DNA of 64,000 nucleotides, from the NCBI GenBank assembly GCA_041665785.1, contig JBAYIE010000004.1, positions 62,001 to 126,000 on the forward strand, written 5' to 3'. A program made the translations under genes and the position numbers. Source of the stretch: JBAYIE01 sp041665785. Lineage in GTDB: Bacteria; Bacteroidota; Bacteroidia; UKL13-3. Shown piece after piece: positions 18,123 through 28,200 of this stretch (positions are counted from its first letter, which is position 1; each line of letters begins with the position of its first letter). The notes below the pieces were generated by a model. It saw only the letters and a program-made list of their open reading frames with translations, ran no database searches and had not been told where the DNA came from.

Positions 18123-18975
18123 AATTCCATTTGAAACCCCTGTTCAGGTATTGCGCATGCCTGTTTTTGAATCGTATGGAGTGGAAGTAAGCATCAAACG
18201 AGACGATATGATTCATCCCTTTATTTCCGGAAATAAATGGCGTAAATTAAAATATGTAATAGATGATGCACAGCTGCAAGACAAAAAAATACTGGTAAGT
18301 TTTGGTGGAGCCTATTCAAATCATCTGCTCGCATTGGCATGTGCCGGAGCAACCTCTGGATTTACTACAGTTGGTTTTGTACGCGGAGATGCGGTTACCA
18401 ATCCTATGTTATCCTTATGCAGAATATTTGGAATGGAGTTGAATTTTGTATCGCGGGAAGATTATTCCGACAAGCGGAAATTATTTGATCAGCATTTTGG
18501 AAAAAACCCTAAAGCTTATTTCATCGATGAGGGTGGAAGAGGGATGCTTGCAGTGAAAGGGTGCGAAGAAATCTTAGCGCAGCATGTGGATTTTGACCGG
18601 GTGATTTGTGCAGTAGGCACAGGGACAACTTTGGTCGGAATAGCACAAGCTGCAAAACGCCAAAATAGAATGGCGGAAGGCGTATGTGTTTTAAAGGGAG
18701 CCGGATTAATGGACTTGGAAATTGAGCAAATGGCAGGTTTTCAAGTGAAAGTGCATCACGCATTTCATTGCGGTGGATATGCAAAAACAAATCCGGAATT
18801 AATGCAATGGATACATGCTATAGCTTCGCAAACAGGTATATTGCTGGATCAGGTATACACCGGAAAAATGGCTTTAGCTGTAAAAATTTTAATAGAGCAG
18901 GGTTATTACAAGCGGGGCGAACGCTTGTTGCTTATCCATACTGGCGGATTAATGGGATTGCTGAGCCAGCTCTAA
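18115..18975 (+). CDS. PLP-dependent ACC deaminase / D-cysteine desulfhydrase family enzyme
   Basis: A fold-type II PLP enzyme of 286 residues, cytoplasmic. The Schiff-base lysine is in FISGNKWRKLKY, followed by FGGAYSNHLLALA and a phosphate-binding VGTGTTLVG loop. Members cleave D-cysteine or 1-aminocyclopropane-1-carboxylate; D-cysteine desulfhydrase activity is the commoner one in bacteria, but the substrate is not readable here. It overlaps the upstream membrane-protein gene. Its TAA overlaps the stop of the converging giant gene by four bases, with no terminator between them. Confidence 0.88.
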   Translation: MFEIPFETPVQVLRMPVFESYGVEVSIKRDDMIHPFISGNKWRKLKYVIDDAQLQDKKILVSFGGAYSNHLLALACAGATSGFTTVGFVRGDAVTNPMLSLCRIFGMELNFVSREDYSDKRKLFDQHFGKNPKAYFIDEGGRGMLAVKGCEEILAQHVDFDRVICAVGTGTTLVGIAQAAKRQNRMAEGVCVLKGAGLMDLEIEQMAGFQVKVHHAFHCGGYAKTNPELMQWIHAIASQTGILLDQVYTGKMALAVKILIEQGYYKRGERLLLIHTGGLMGLLSQL

Positions 18976-21900
18976 TCCCTGATGAGTGTTACCGTTCCAG
19001 CCTTATCAATATGTAATCCGGATTGTTTAATGATTTTGATAATATAAAAATAAACTCCTTCGGCGGCTAATTCACCGGCTGCATTTGTACCATTCCAGCA
19101 AACAGTTGGATCAGTGGATTCGAAAAATAAATTACCCCATCTGTTGCGGATCCAGATATGGTATTTATCGCATTTTGGAGATACTCCCCGAACAGTATAA
19201 CAATCGTTGTGCAAATCGCCGTTGGGCGTGAATACATTGGGAATCATCAATTCAAGTACGGTATCACCATCCAGAAACCAGGATTGTTCTGCCGAATCAG
19301 CACAATAGGTGCCGGCATTGGTTATCAGACGGATGGTATAAAGGCCTGTTTCTCTGTATTGATGTTTTGGACTTGCTTCTGCAGAAGAATCTCCATCACC
19401 GAAATTCCAACTCCAGGTAGCCGTTAAACCACCAGTATTGGAAGTGTTGGTAAATTGAACCAGCAGAGAACAGCTGTCGCGGGCAAGTGTAAAGGAAGTA
19501 CTGCTGGCAGGATTTACGCTGATGGTTTTGGTTAAGGTATCAGCTCCTTTACACGACAAAGGGCTTTGAGTAATTAAGGTAACCGAATAAGTACCCGGAA
19601 CCGAAATGGTATCCAGGAAATTAAACGTGGAATCGGCAAACAGATTATTTACATACCAACGGTTGGATAAACCTCCAACAGAAGTATTGTTGGCACGTAT
19701 GAATGCTGGAAGGCAAAGAGTAGAATCATTCAGTATAAAATTTGCCTTAATAATATGGCTGAGCGAATCATAATCAAAGGGCAAGATCATTGAGTCGGCA
19801 CATGCTGTAAACGGATTGGTGATGAGTTTTACAATGTACGATCCATTTTGTATATAGGTATGCGAAACATGATATCCGGTAGCAGAATCCCCGTCGCCAA
19901 AGTGCCACCGGTAAACAGCAGGACTTTTATAGATTAGCGTATCCGTTAAATTGATGAATTGGACAACCGGCGAACAGGTATCCCGGTGTATGGTAAAATT
20001 GGCTTTGGCATAAGGTAGAACAGTAAAAGGTTGCTCTAGGCTATCTGATTTATGGCAGGAGGCCGAATCAATTGCGATCAACTTTACCTGAAAGGTACCG
20101 GTGCTGTCGAAGGTGTGAATGAAATTTATGCTGCTGTCTGTTAATATTCCATCCAAATACCAGTAAAAGCGTGAGCCGTTGATGGAATTGTTGTTGAATT
20201 GAATATTGGCAGGCCGGCATCCGGTTGAAGGATCCGGGGTAAATTTAGCTTCGAGCACATTTTTATTATTGTCGAGAAAGTACCAGATATCTTTTTGCTT
20301 TACACACAATAAGCGCGGGTTGGTGAAGAGTTGAATTTTATACCATCCCGGATTTGGAAAGGTATGCACCGGATGAGTTTGTTTGGAAGAGTCGCCATCG
20401 CCAAAAAACCAAACATACACTACCGAATCTCCCGGTAGTGTACTGCTTAAATTGGTAAAAGAAACGGTTAATGAGCAAGAATCTCTTTTGATAGAAAAGT
20501 CAGGGATTACATCGGGATAAATATATATGCGTTTCGTAACACTATCTGCTTTCAGGCAGGTGGCTGAATCTCTGACGACCAGTTTAATGGTATAGTTGCC
20601 TTTCATCAGCAGAGAATCAAAATGGTAAGAGTTAAACGCAAGTTTATTGTTGATATACCAGTAAAATTGTTTTCCGTTATAACTGGTATTGTTGATGTGA
20701 ATCTGTGCCGGTTCACATCCAACTGAATCCTGAACAAATAAAGAAGCCTTAAGAATCTGCGAAGTGCTGTCATATGTAAAAGTTTTGGAAGCTGTATCTG
20801 CACAGAAAGATCCCGGGTTGGTAATTAGCCGGGGCGAATAGGTACCGTTTTTATTATACAAATGCGATGGCTGAAATGCTGTTGAAGTATCTCCATCGCC
20901 AAACTGCCACAAATAAGTAAGAGGTTGATTATCGTCGGAACCCGAGAAGTTCTTAAAATGTACCAGCGAACTGCATGTGTCGCGGATGAGTTGAATAGCT
21001 GAATAGGTTGAGGTTTGTACCTCCAGAATTTTTGTCACGCTATCAATAATATTGCAACGCGTACTATCAACTACTACCAGTTTTATAGCGTAGGAACCTT
21101 TTGTATGAAAGGTATCGGCATAATGATAGGAACTGTCTTTGAGTACATCGTTTACATACCAGCGAAACCGTACACCGTGCCATGAATTATTGATGAACCG
21201 GACAAAAGTATCGGTACAGGATCGGCGCGGTTGAATGGAGAAATCGGCAATCACAATATTGCTTTTACGGAAATCGAGTTTCATGCTGGCATTGCTGCAA
21301 CGCTGACTCAGATTTTTTGGAGCATATGAATTCGCAGTAGTCGGAAAAGTACCTGCAATTCCACTGTTGCAACTAGCGCAAAAAGATTGATACACAATTC
21401 CACGATGATCGAATCGGCTGGTTCCTCCATCTACATGATCTGCTCCGCTGATTTCACCCATATATGTTCCGTAAAGCAGGTTGGTAAGACCGGGAGCCAG
21501 CTGAAAAAGAAAAAAATCCTGGTTATCTGTAGTGCTTTGAAGAGCATCCACTGTTATGGGAAGATTTGATGCAGAACTGGTGGCATTTACCAACCATCCG
21601 CCGGTGCGGTATGAATTGGAAATATTGATGGGTCCGGCCCAGATAGAAGCATATACATTACCGCATATATCCACCATAAAAGCACTGGGGACCAATACAT
21701 TTCTATTCAGGGTGTTTCCAATGCGGGTTGAGAAGCGAAGGGTATCCAGATTTTTACTGAATGCACAAATGTTTATGGTTCCTTGCGAGTTCACATAAAC
21801 ACCCGGTGTAACAGGCACCGAATCGAAATTCTGCCCCAGCATATACACATCGCCATTGTTATGTACTTTCACGAAAAAGGATTGATCGTAATTGGTCGAT

Positions 21901-23564
21901 CCCCAGTATTTAAATCGGTTTAATGTACTGCCATCCGAACTCAGGTAAGCAATATAGGCATCTGCATAGCCGCCATGATAGGCAGAATCAAATACAGGAC
22001 CCTTAATGGAACGATACTTACTGTGTGTTCCGCCAACAGCATAAATATTACCGGCAACATCTACGTCGAGTGCATTCAATGTTTCCTGAAACGTATCACC
22101 CAGAAAGGTTGACCATTTGATGGTGGTTAAGGCACTGTCGAGTTTTACGATGCAGCCATCCTGCACACCCGACTTGGCGGTTTGATATGCCCCGAATGTG
22201 ACAGGGAAATTGAGTGAGCTCGTAACACTCCCGATGAGTATATCGTTACTCCGGTCAACTATTACTTCACCGCGCATATGATCCATATACCCCATGCATA
22301 ATGTATCACAAATGGAAATGCCATCGGAGTGATTGCCTCCAATGTATGTTGAACCAATTAGTACTGTTCCGTTCTTGCTGAATTTGGTTAATGTAATGTC
22401 GAAGGAATCGTTGTGAATTTTATCAAAAGCATTGGTTGAAGTCGGGAAGTTTTTTGAAAGAGTTGAACCCAATACAATAAGCTGATCGTAACGATCAACC
22501 ACCAGACTATGTGCATAGTCGTTTTGGGTACCGCCCAGGTAAGTTGCATAAAGTAATTGCGTTCCATCGTTATTGTATTTGCTAATGGTGATATCGCAGG
22601 CAAATCCGTTTTGTGGCCATGAACCGTTTACTCCACCCGATGAATTGATCTGAAAAGCGCCTTGTTTGGTTGGATACTTTCCAAAACTGACTGATTCAGT
22701 AATACCGGCAGAATATAAATTACCTTCAGAATCGTAAGTTGCGGTAGCACCGAAATTATCGGCAGTTGAACCCGAGTAAGTTGAAAAGATGAGTTCAGGA
22801 TCAATGATTAAATCGTATGCAGCATTATATGCACCAACAGTAAATCCTACCTTCAGATCTTCATTCAATGCATATGCACAACTCACTTCTCTGGTATAAC
22901 CATCAATCACCTGATAGGCATAAGGCTTTTTTTCTACAACAGTACCTACCGATGTTTTGATGTACAAATAGCCCGAACGAATCCTGATCTCATTTGCTCC
23001 ATCATATTGCAGTTGTATGGTGGAAGCGGTGGCCCCCGGTTTTATAATTAAATCGTATTTCAGAGGCGCATCCGGACGTGCATACAGTTTCAGGTCTATG
23101 CCCCGGTAAAGATTGTGTGTAGTGAGTGTGCGATAGGAGGGTACAGCAGTTGCCCAATATTCCGGATTATCGCCCAGAAAATAATTGTGGTAAAAAGGCA
23201 TGGGTTCTGAAGCATCACACCAGGCTTTATCGTTGGCATGTATGAATGAAACGCGCATGGCATGAGCATCAATTTTTTTGGGAAGAAAATTTTCCCAGAA
23301 TCCTTTAGGATGCCTTACTGCAGCAGCGAGTTGTTCGGTATTTACCAGAAAATATTGAAACGCATCCTTTTCAATCAGCATGGTTCCATTGCCAATTTCC
23401 GCTTTATAAAGATAGCGTCGATCCCACTGTCCTTTGTTTTGCGTAAAAAAAGTGTGTTTTCCGGTTATGGGCTTAGGGGCTGCAAAAGCAACAGTAAACC
23501 AAATTAACGGAAGAAATATCAGGCACGAAACCGGTTTAAAATATGTATGTTTACTGCCAATCAA
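18972..23564 (-). CDS. Giant secreted PKD-repeat protein with T9SS type B (CHU_C) sorting domain
   Basis: A 1530-residue surface or secreted protein. The signal peptide occupies residues 1-29 (TTG start; a stop lies five codons upstream and no ATG is available). Residues 35-260 are a DUF7948-like module (HTFFTQNKGQWD), then SBBP-type beta-propeller repeats run to about 760. From about residue 768, eight PKD-like modules of 80-90 residues alternate strictly in two forms: one with FGDGDSS and CADS, one with NNTS, WY and a DSxxC motif. Each has two conserved Cys. The last 95 residues are the CHU_C sorting domain (IPNVFTPNGDLHND, IRNRWGNLFFES, ending TVTLIRD). It is divergent from the sigma-factor gene 116 bases away. 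Confidence 0.92.
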   Translation of the reverse strand: MIGSKHTYFKPVSCLIFLPLIWFTVAFAAPKPITGKHTFFTQNKGQWDRRYLYKAEIGNGTMLIEKDAFQYFLVNTEQLAAAVRHPKGFWENFLPKKIDAHAMRVSFIHANDKAWCDASEPMPFYHNYFLGDNPEYWATAVPSYRTLTTHNLYRGIDLKLYARPDAPLKYDLIIKPGATASTIQLQYDGANEIRIRSGYLYIKTSVGTVVEKKPYAYQVIDGYTREVSCAYALNEDLKVGFTVGAYNAAYDLIIDPELIFSTYSGSTADNFGATATYDSEGNLYSAGITESVSFGKYPTKQGAFQINSSGGVNGSWPQNGFACDITISKYNNDGTQLLYATYLGGTQNDYAHSLVVDRYDQLIVLGSTLSKNFPTSTNAFDKIHNDSFDITLTKFSKNGTVLIGSTYIGGNHSDGISICDTLCMGYMDHMRGEVIVDRSNDILIGSVTSSLNFPVTFGAYQTAKSGVQDGCIVKLDSALTTIKWSTFLGDTFQETLNALDVDVAGNIYAVGGTHSKYRSIKGPVFDSAYHGGYADAYIAYLSSDGSTLNRFKYWGSTNYDQSFFVKVHNNGDVYMLGQNFDSVPVTPGVYVNSQGTINICAFSKNLDTLRFSTRIGNTLNRNVLVPSAFMVDICGNVYASIWAGPINISNSYRTGGWLVNATSSASNLPITVDALQSTTDNQDFFLFQLAPGLTNLLYGTYMGEISGADHVDGGTSRFDHRGIVYQSFCASCNSGIAGTFPTTANSYAPKNLSQRCSNASMKLDFRKSNIVIADFSIQPRRSCTDTFVRFINNSWHGVRFRWYVNDVLKDSSYHYADTFHTKGSYAIKLVVVDSTRCNIIDSVTKILEVQTSTYSAIQLIRDTCSSLVHFKNFSGSDDNQPLTYLWQFGDGDTSTAFQPSHLYNKNGTYSPRLITNPGSFCADTASKTFTYDSTSQILKASLFVQDSVGCEPAQIHINNTSYNGKQFYWYINNKLAFNSYHFDSLLMKGNYTIKLVVRDSATCLKADSVTKRIYIYPDVIPDFSIKRDSCSLTVSFTNLSSTLPGDSVVYVWFFGDGDSSKQTHPVHTFPNPGWYKIQLFTNPRLLCVKQKDIWYFLDNNKNVLEAKFTPDPSTGCRPANIQFNNNSINGSRFYWYLDGILTDSSINFIHTFDSTGTFQVKLIAIDSASCHKSDSLEQPFTVLPYAKANFTIHRDTCSPVVQFINLTDTLIYKSPAVYRWHFGDGDSATGYHVSHTYIQNGSYIVKLITNPFTACADSMILPFDYDSLSHIIKANFILNDSTLCLPAFIRANNTSVGGLSNRWYVNNLFADSTFNFLDTISVPGTYSVTLITQSPLSCKGADTLTKTISVNPASSTSFTLARDSCSLLVQFTNTSNTGGLTATWSWNFGDGDSSAEASPKHQYRETGLYTIRLITNAGTYCADSAEQSWFLDGDTVLELMIPNVFTPNGDLHNDCYTVRGVSPKCDKYHIWIRNRWGNLFFESTDPTVCWNGTNAAGELAAEGVYFYIIKIIKQSGLHIDKAGTVTLIRD

Positions 23565-23680
23565 ACTGGCACTAATTTACGGTTATTTGTAGGAGATTAG
23601 GTTGCATTAATGAACTTTTAACAAATTTTGACCCGCTTGCAACTTCTGTAAGGCAAGTTCCATCTGAGATATTGTAACGT

Positions 23681-24217
23681 ATGAACCAACACGATGAGTA
23701 CGCATTAATTAAACTCTGTTTGAAAGGTGATGTTAAGTCTCATAAACGGTTGTACGATCAATATTCAAGAACGATGTTTGGTATATGTTTAAGATATAGT
23801 AACGGTTACGATGATGCAAAAGACATCCTGCAGGATGGATTTGTAAAGGTCTTCACCAAATTGAGCCAATTTTCTTTTTCCGGTTCATTTGAAGGCTGGA
23901 TGAAACGTGTATTCATCAATACTGCACTGGAACATTACCGGGTTAACAAGAATCATATGATTCATAGCGATATAGAGGCTGCAGAAGAGAATCCGCACCA
24001 CGATTATACCGTTGAGAAAATGAGTCAGAAGGAAATATTGGAGATCATGAATTCACTTGCTCCCGGATATCGCACGGTGTTGAACCTTTTTATTATTGAA
24101 GGGTATTCGCATGCCGAAATCGGTGAAATGCTCGGAATCAGTGAAGGAACATCAAAATCACAACTATCCAGAGCACGCATTATATTACAACAGGAAATCT
24201 TAAAAAGACAAAAATAG
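23681..24217 (+). CDS. ECF-family RNA polymerase sigma factor
   Basis: A 178-residue sigma-70 family factor of the ECF type. Region 2 covers roughly residues 22-90 (DAKDILQDGFVKVF, FEGWMKRVFINTALEHYR) and region 4 roughly residues 120-175 (GYRTVLNLFIIEGYSHAEI, then the helix-turn-helix GISEGTSKSQLSRAR). It lies four bases before a single-span membrane protein that looks like its regulator and then a giant CHU_C protein. Its targets are likely to include these neighbours, by analogy with other sigma/anti-sigma operons; no promoter consensus can be derived from one locus. Confidence 0.94.
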   Translation: MNQHDEYALIKLCLKGDVKSHKRLYDQYSRTMFGICLRYSNGYDDAKDILQDGFVKVFTKLSQFSFSGSFEGWMKRVFINTALEHYRVNKNHMIHSDIEAAEENPHHDYTVEKMSQKEILEIMNSLAPGYRTVLNLFIIEGYSHAEIGEMLGISEGTSKSQLSRARIILQQEILKRQK

Positions 24218-24220
24218 GTT

Positions 24221-25141
24221 ATGGGAGAGAAGGAACATATAGATGAATTATTGAAGGAGTCGTTCAAGCAGTTTGAACCTGCTTCTCCGGATGTTTGGTC
24301 AAATATCAGCCAACAACTGGGGCATCAGGCTGTTCAGGCCGGAGCTGCTGCGAAAATTAATGCAGCCATCAAATCTGCGACCCTTACTACAAAGGTGTTT
24401 ATTGCTGTTGGTATTCCTGCACTGGGATTGACAGGTTATGCTCTTTACACTTATACTACTGAGAAAACAAACGAGTCAGTTGTTCTAATAGATACCCCGC
24501 CGGGCGCACCTGAGCTCCAGGTTCAGGTTGCTCCGGAGGTGGAAATGGAAAATCAGGTAACTCAATCGGTAACTTCTGAGAAAGCAATACCGGAAAGCAA
24601 GCATAATAAAGTGCAACCGGTTTCCAAGCCGACACACGATAAAGGATATACAACTCCGGATGAGGCAAGCCCAGTTCAGGTTCAGGCTGATGAATCGTTG
24701 ATCCCATCAACTGAAATTGCGCCTGCCATGGTTAAGCCTGCACCATCACGTATTGCACCTAAAACAAACGTGAAGAGCAGCACCCGGGAACGCATGAACC
24801 GTCAGGCGAACACACAGGTAAAAGAGCACACTCCTGTTAAGCTGGACGCTGCAACTGGCGTAGATGATGTGGTTATTTATAACGCCATTACTCCGGATGG
24901 AGACGGTAAAAATGATTTCTTCAAGGTTCAGATCAGTGAAGTAAGTCGCTTTTTCCTGGCCATTAAAGATTCAGATGGGAACACTGTTTTTGAAGCTGAA
25001 TCGAAAGATAAAGCCTGGGATGGTAAGCATCAGCGAAGCGGCGAAGACTGTAAGAGCGGCACTTATATTTATTTCCTGGTATACGATTTACCGGATGGCA
25101 AAAGCCACACCAAGTCAGGTCCAATATTATTGATTCGATAA
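24221..25141 (+). CDS. Single-span membrane protein, anti-sigma-like N-terminus with CHU_C-like C-terminus
   Basis: A 306-residue protein with no signal peptide. Residues 1-57 are polar and begin HIDELLKESFKQFEPASPDVW, a pattern common in Bacteroidota proteins encoded after ECF sigma factors. One membrane span lies at about 58-77 (VFIAVGIPALGLTGYALYTY), followed by a Pro-, Thr- and Lys-rich linker of about 130 residues. The last 90 residues resemble the type B T9SS sorting domain (ITPDGDGKNDFFKVQI, WDGKHQRSGEDC, ending SGPILLIR), but the usual YNRWG core is IKDSDG here. Topology implies a cytoplasmic N-terminus and a periplasmic CHU_C-like domain. The anti-sigma role is inferred from position. 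Confidence 0.82.
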   Translation: MGEKEHIDELLKESFKQFEPASPDVWSNISQQLGHQAVQAGAAAKINAAIKSATLTTKVFIAVGIPALGLTGYALYTYTTEKTNESVVLIDTPPGAPELQVQVAPEVEMENQVTQSVTSEKAIPESKHNKVQPVSKPTHDKGYTTPDEASPVQVQADESLIPSTEIAPAMVKPAPSRIAPKTNVKSSTRERMNRQANTQVKEHTPVKLDAATGVDDVVIYNAITPDGDGKNDFFKVQISEVSRFFLAIKDSDGNTVFEAESKDKAWDGKHQRSGEDCKSGTYIYFLVYDLPDGKSHTKSGPILLIR

Positions 25142-25264
25142 AAGTTGAAAATATTAATAAAAACGCATATGTTAGCAAATCACTTACAAACCGAAATGGT
25201 ATCACACGTGAATCCGGGAGGAGCCACTCGTGAAACTACAAGAATGGATTTAAACAAACCAAGC

Positions 25265-28200
25265 ATGAATAAACTAAAGTACTACCTTATTTACCTGTTT
25301 ATGGTGATGGGTATTTTGCGTTCGCAGGCGCAAACCGTAGCTGTAACTCCTTCCACGATTTGTGCAGGAAATCAGGCTACTTTGTGTGTGACTTATAGTC
25401 CACCTTCCGGAAGAACCATTGCTAATTACAAATTCGATTTGTTTAACAATTCGAATGCGGCTACAACCATTACCACGCCGGCTAATCAGCCTTGTTATAC
25501 TTACACCTATCCGGCGGGTAATCACAAGGCAAAAGTTTCTGTAATACTCGACAATTCCACACAAGTGGATGCCACTCCTGTGGATGTTGTTGTTTACAAT
25601 TTACCGGTTATTAATGCACAGGTTCTCAGCCAGGATACACAATGTTTCCGTGGTAATTATTATGTGTTTAAAAATCTGGCTACGCAAAATGGCAACTCAC
25701 CCAGCAATCCAATCAGTTTCTATTATTGGAACTATGGAGATGCCAATGGTGATACCGTTTACACCAATGCTGATGTGGGCCATAACTATACCGCACCTAT
25801 AACCGTAATTACCGGCATCAATATCTTATTATCAGCAACCGATAGCAAAGGTTGTCGTAAAGACTCCGTGTTTCAAAGTTTTATCGCTTTGAAACCCAAT
25901 ATTACACCTAATTTTAAATGGACCTTTGTAAGTGGACCGTGCTTTGTATCCTGCTATCAGTTTCAAAATACCAGTACTCCTCCGGCCAATGTGATTGATA
26001 CCTATGAGTGGGATTGGGGAGATGGTTCTAAATTTACAGGGGATGCTCAAAATGACCCAAGCAATCATTACGATACCATTACCCATTGTTACCGCAAGGA
26101 CGGACAATTTAATCCTGCGCTTATCCTGACCGATTTAACAGGTTGTACAGATAGTACCCGTAAAAGAGCGAACAACACCACCCAGGCTTTGCCACAAAAT
26201 ATCAACTTCCGTTTTGATATTGTTACAACCAAGTCTGCAACTGATACTGCAACCCGTAAAGACACAGTTTGTAGTGGAAGCGGTGGAACAAAAAATATCT
26301 GTTTCCGCATGACTCCGGTTTCGTTTGCACAGTCAGGTGCCGGTGATTTTGTGTGGAATTTTGGTGATCCAAACGATCCTGCATTGAAAAATCTGGATTC
26401 GTCGTCGTGGAATCCGTGTCACGTGTATTCGGGTATGGGAACTTTCTTCCCTCAAATTACTATCAAGAATGTATGTCCGGATACCACTTTTGTTTATCAT
26501 TCTGCGATCTCCACCTTTAGTCGATTTGATAGTGCAGCATTTCCGGACAACGACTGGGGAGCTAATCCAACGCCACCACCGGGAGCTCAGGTGCTTCCGT
26601 TTAAGTTCACTGATCCGGTAGATTTTATGGATAGCGTGGATCTGGATTATACGCATACTACACGCGTATTACCTCAGTTGCGGGAAACCAATATCGTAGA
26701 TACGATTATTCATGCCTTCACTACTGCCGCCAAAGACCGGATTATTTATTTCCGCCGTCTCGACCCTATCATTGATGTAATTGCTACCGATACCTTCATC
26801 AAAGAGAAGATACGCATTCCGGTCACTCATATTATAGAAATGCAACGAATGCCGGGAGCCAAAGACCTTGCACACAAAAAAGAACTGGTATTTAATTACC
26901 GCATGGGCTTCGACCGTCCGAATGTATTCTTGCGTCAATCTCCACTCATTACCGATACCAATAATACAGCGATACAAGACAATATCTACCTGTATTATAA
27001 ATTGATAAACAGTTTTGATATTCAGAGTTACGGTGTAGAAGTAGTTGGTCCTTCAGCCAGCATTGAGTTACCTCCGGCTGGAATTGTCATCAAGCAATCA
27101 CAAAAAAATCAGTGCGGTCCAACCGACACCATTGATTTTGTAAACACTTCAGCCTATTTCAAATCGCGTAAAGTATGGCGTCGTTGGGATTTTGATGATA
27201 ATTTTGCTCCACAGTGTACATCTTTCTCAGTTCCAAGAAGAGGATTCCCGCAACCTGCACCTGCTGGTCGTTGGGGTCAGGGTGCATGGGGTACTGCTAT
27301 TCAGCAGGACTTAGGTTCCGACCACTTCTTCATAGCTAATGGAGTGATCTATCCGGGACGTATGTCTTGTAAATTCTCTTTCGATACGCTTCCACGTTAT
27401 GCATATCCACATTGGGATACGGTATATAACTGGTACCGGAAAGGCCATGATTTTATGCCTTGGGATTATGCCCAATGGGATACTGTTTTTCCGCCTACAG
27501 CACCAAAATTCTATGTTCAACCAGGCGATGCCAAATGGTGGGGTAAGCCTGTTTACCTGAATATCGGAACAGGTGAATGGTCTTTGACTCCGGGTACTAC
27601 TACCATGCAGTATACCATTAAATCCTTTCCATATACCAATCCATTAACCGGCCAGATAACTACCCGTTATTATGTAGATACCATTCCAACAACGGATGTT
27701 CCGAATACCATTGTTATGGCCTGGCCACGAATAGATACCATGAATCTGCGTACCAACAACGGACAGGATCTGGATCCGGGATCACCATTGCTGGTGCAGA
27801 ATATTCCTGATCCGATTGGTTTGGGTCGCGGTAAATATGTGATGTTGAACGGCCCTCAAATTGATACTGTTGGTCCTACTTTATTGGTTAAGAGCCAGGG
27901 AGATCAGTGGACCATTTCACCTAAAACCCCGATTCCCGGTGGAATCGACTTTTATGAATATGTATTCCGCAGAACTATTCAGCGTTGTTTAACTGTTCGT
28001 CAGCGTTTGAAAGATACAGTTAATAACGAATCGTTTGATCCGGGCGGACCTTATGACAGCGTTGTACTGGATGATCAGGATTGTAACGATGAAGCTACAG
28101 TGCAACTTGCATTAAGCAAAGCAGATGCAAGAGGACTGGCTATCGGTGGAAAATTATGTCCGGGACTAACCACGAATGCCTTTGGTGCCAATATCCGTTT

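Noticed and set aside
25145..25264. Longer start (TTG 25145) for the giant PKD protein
   Set aside because: The extra 40 residues are polar and would bury the signal peptide; ATG 25265 directly begins it.
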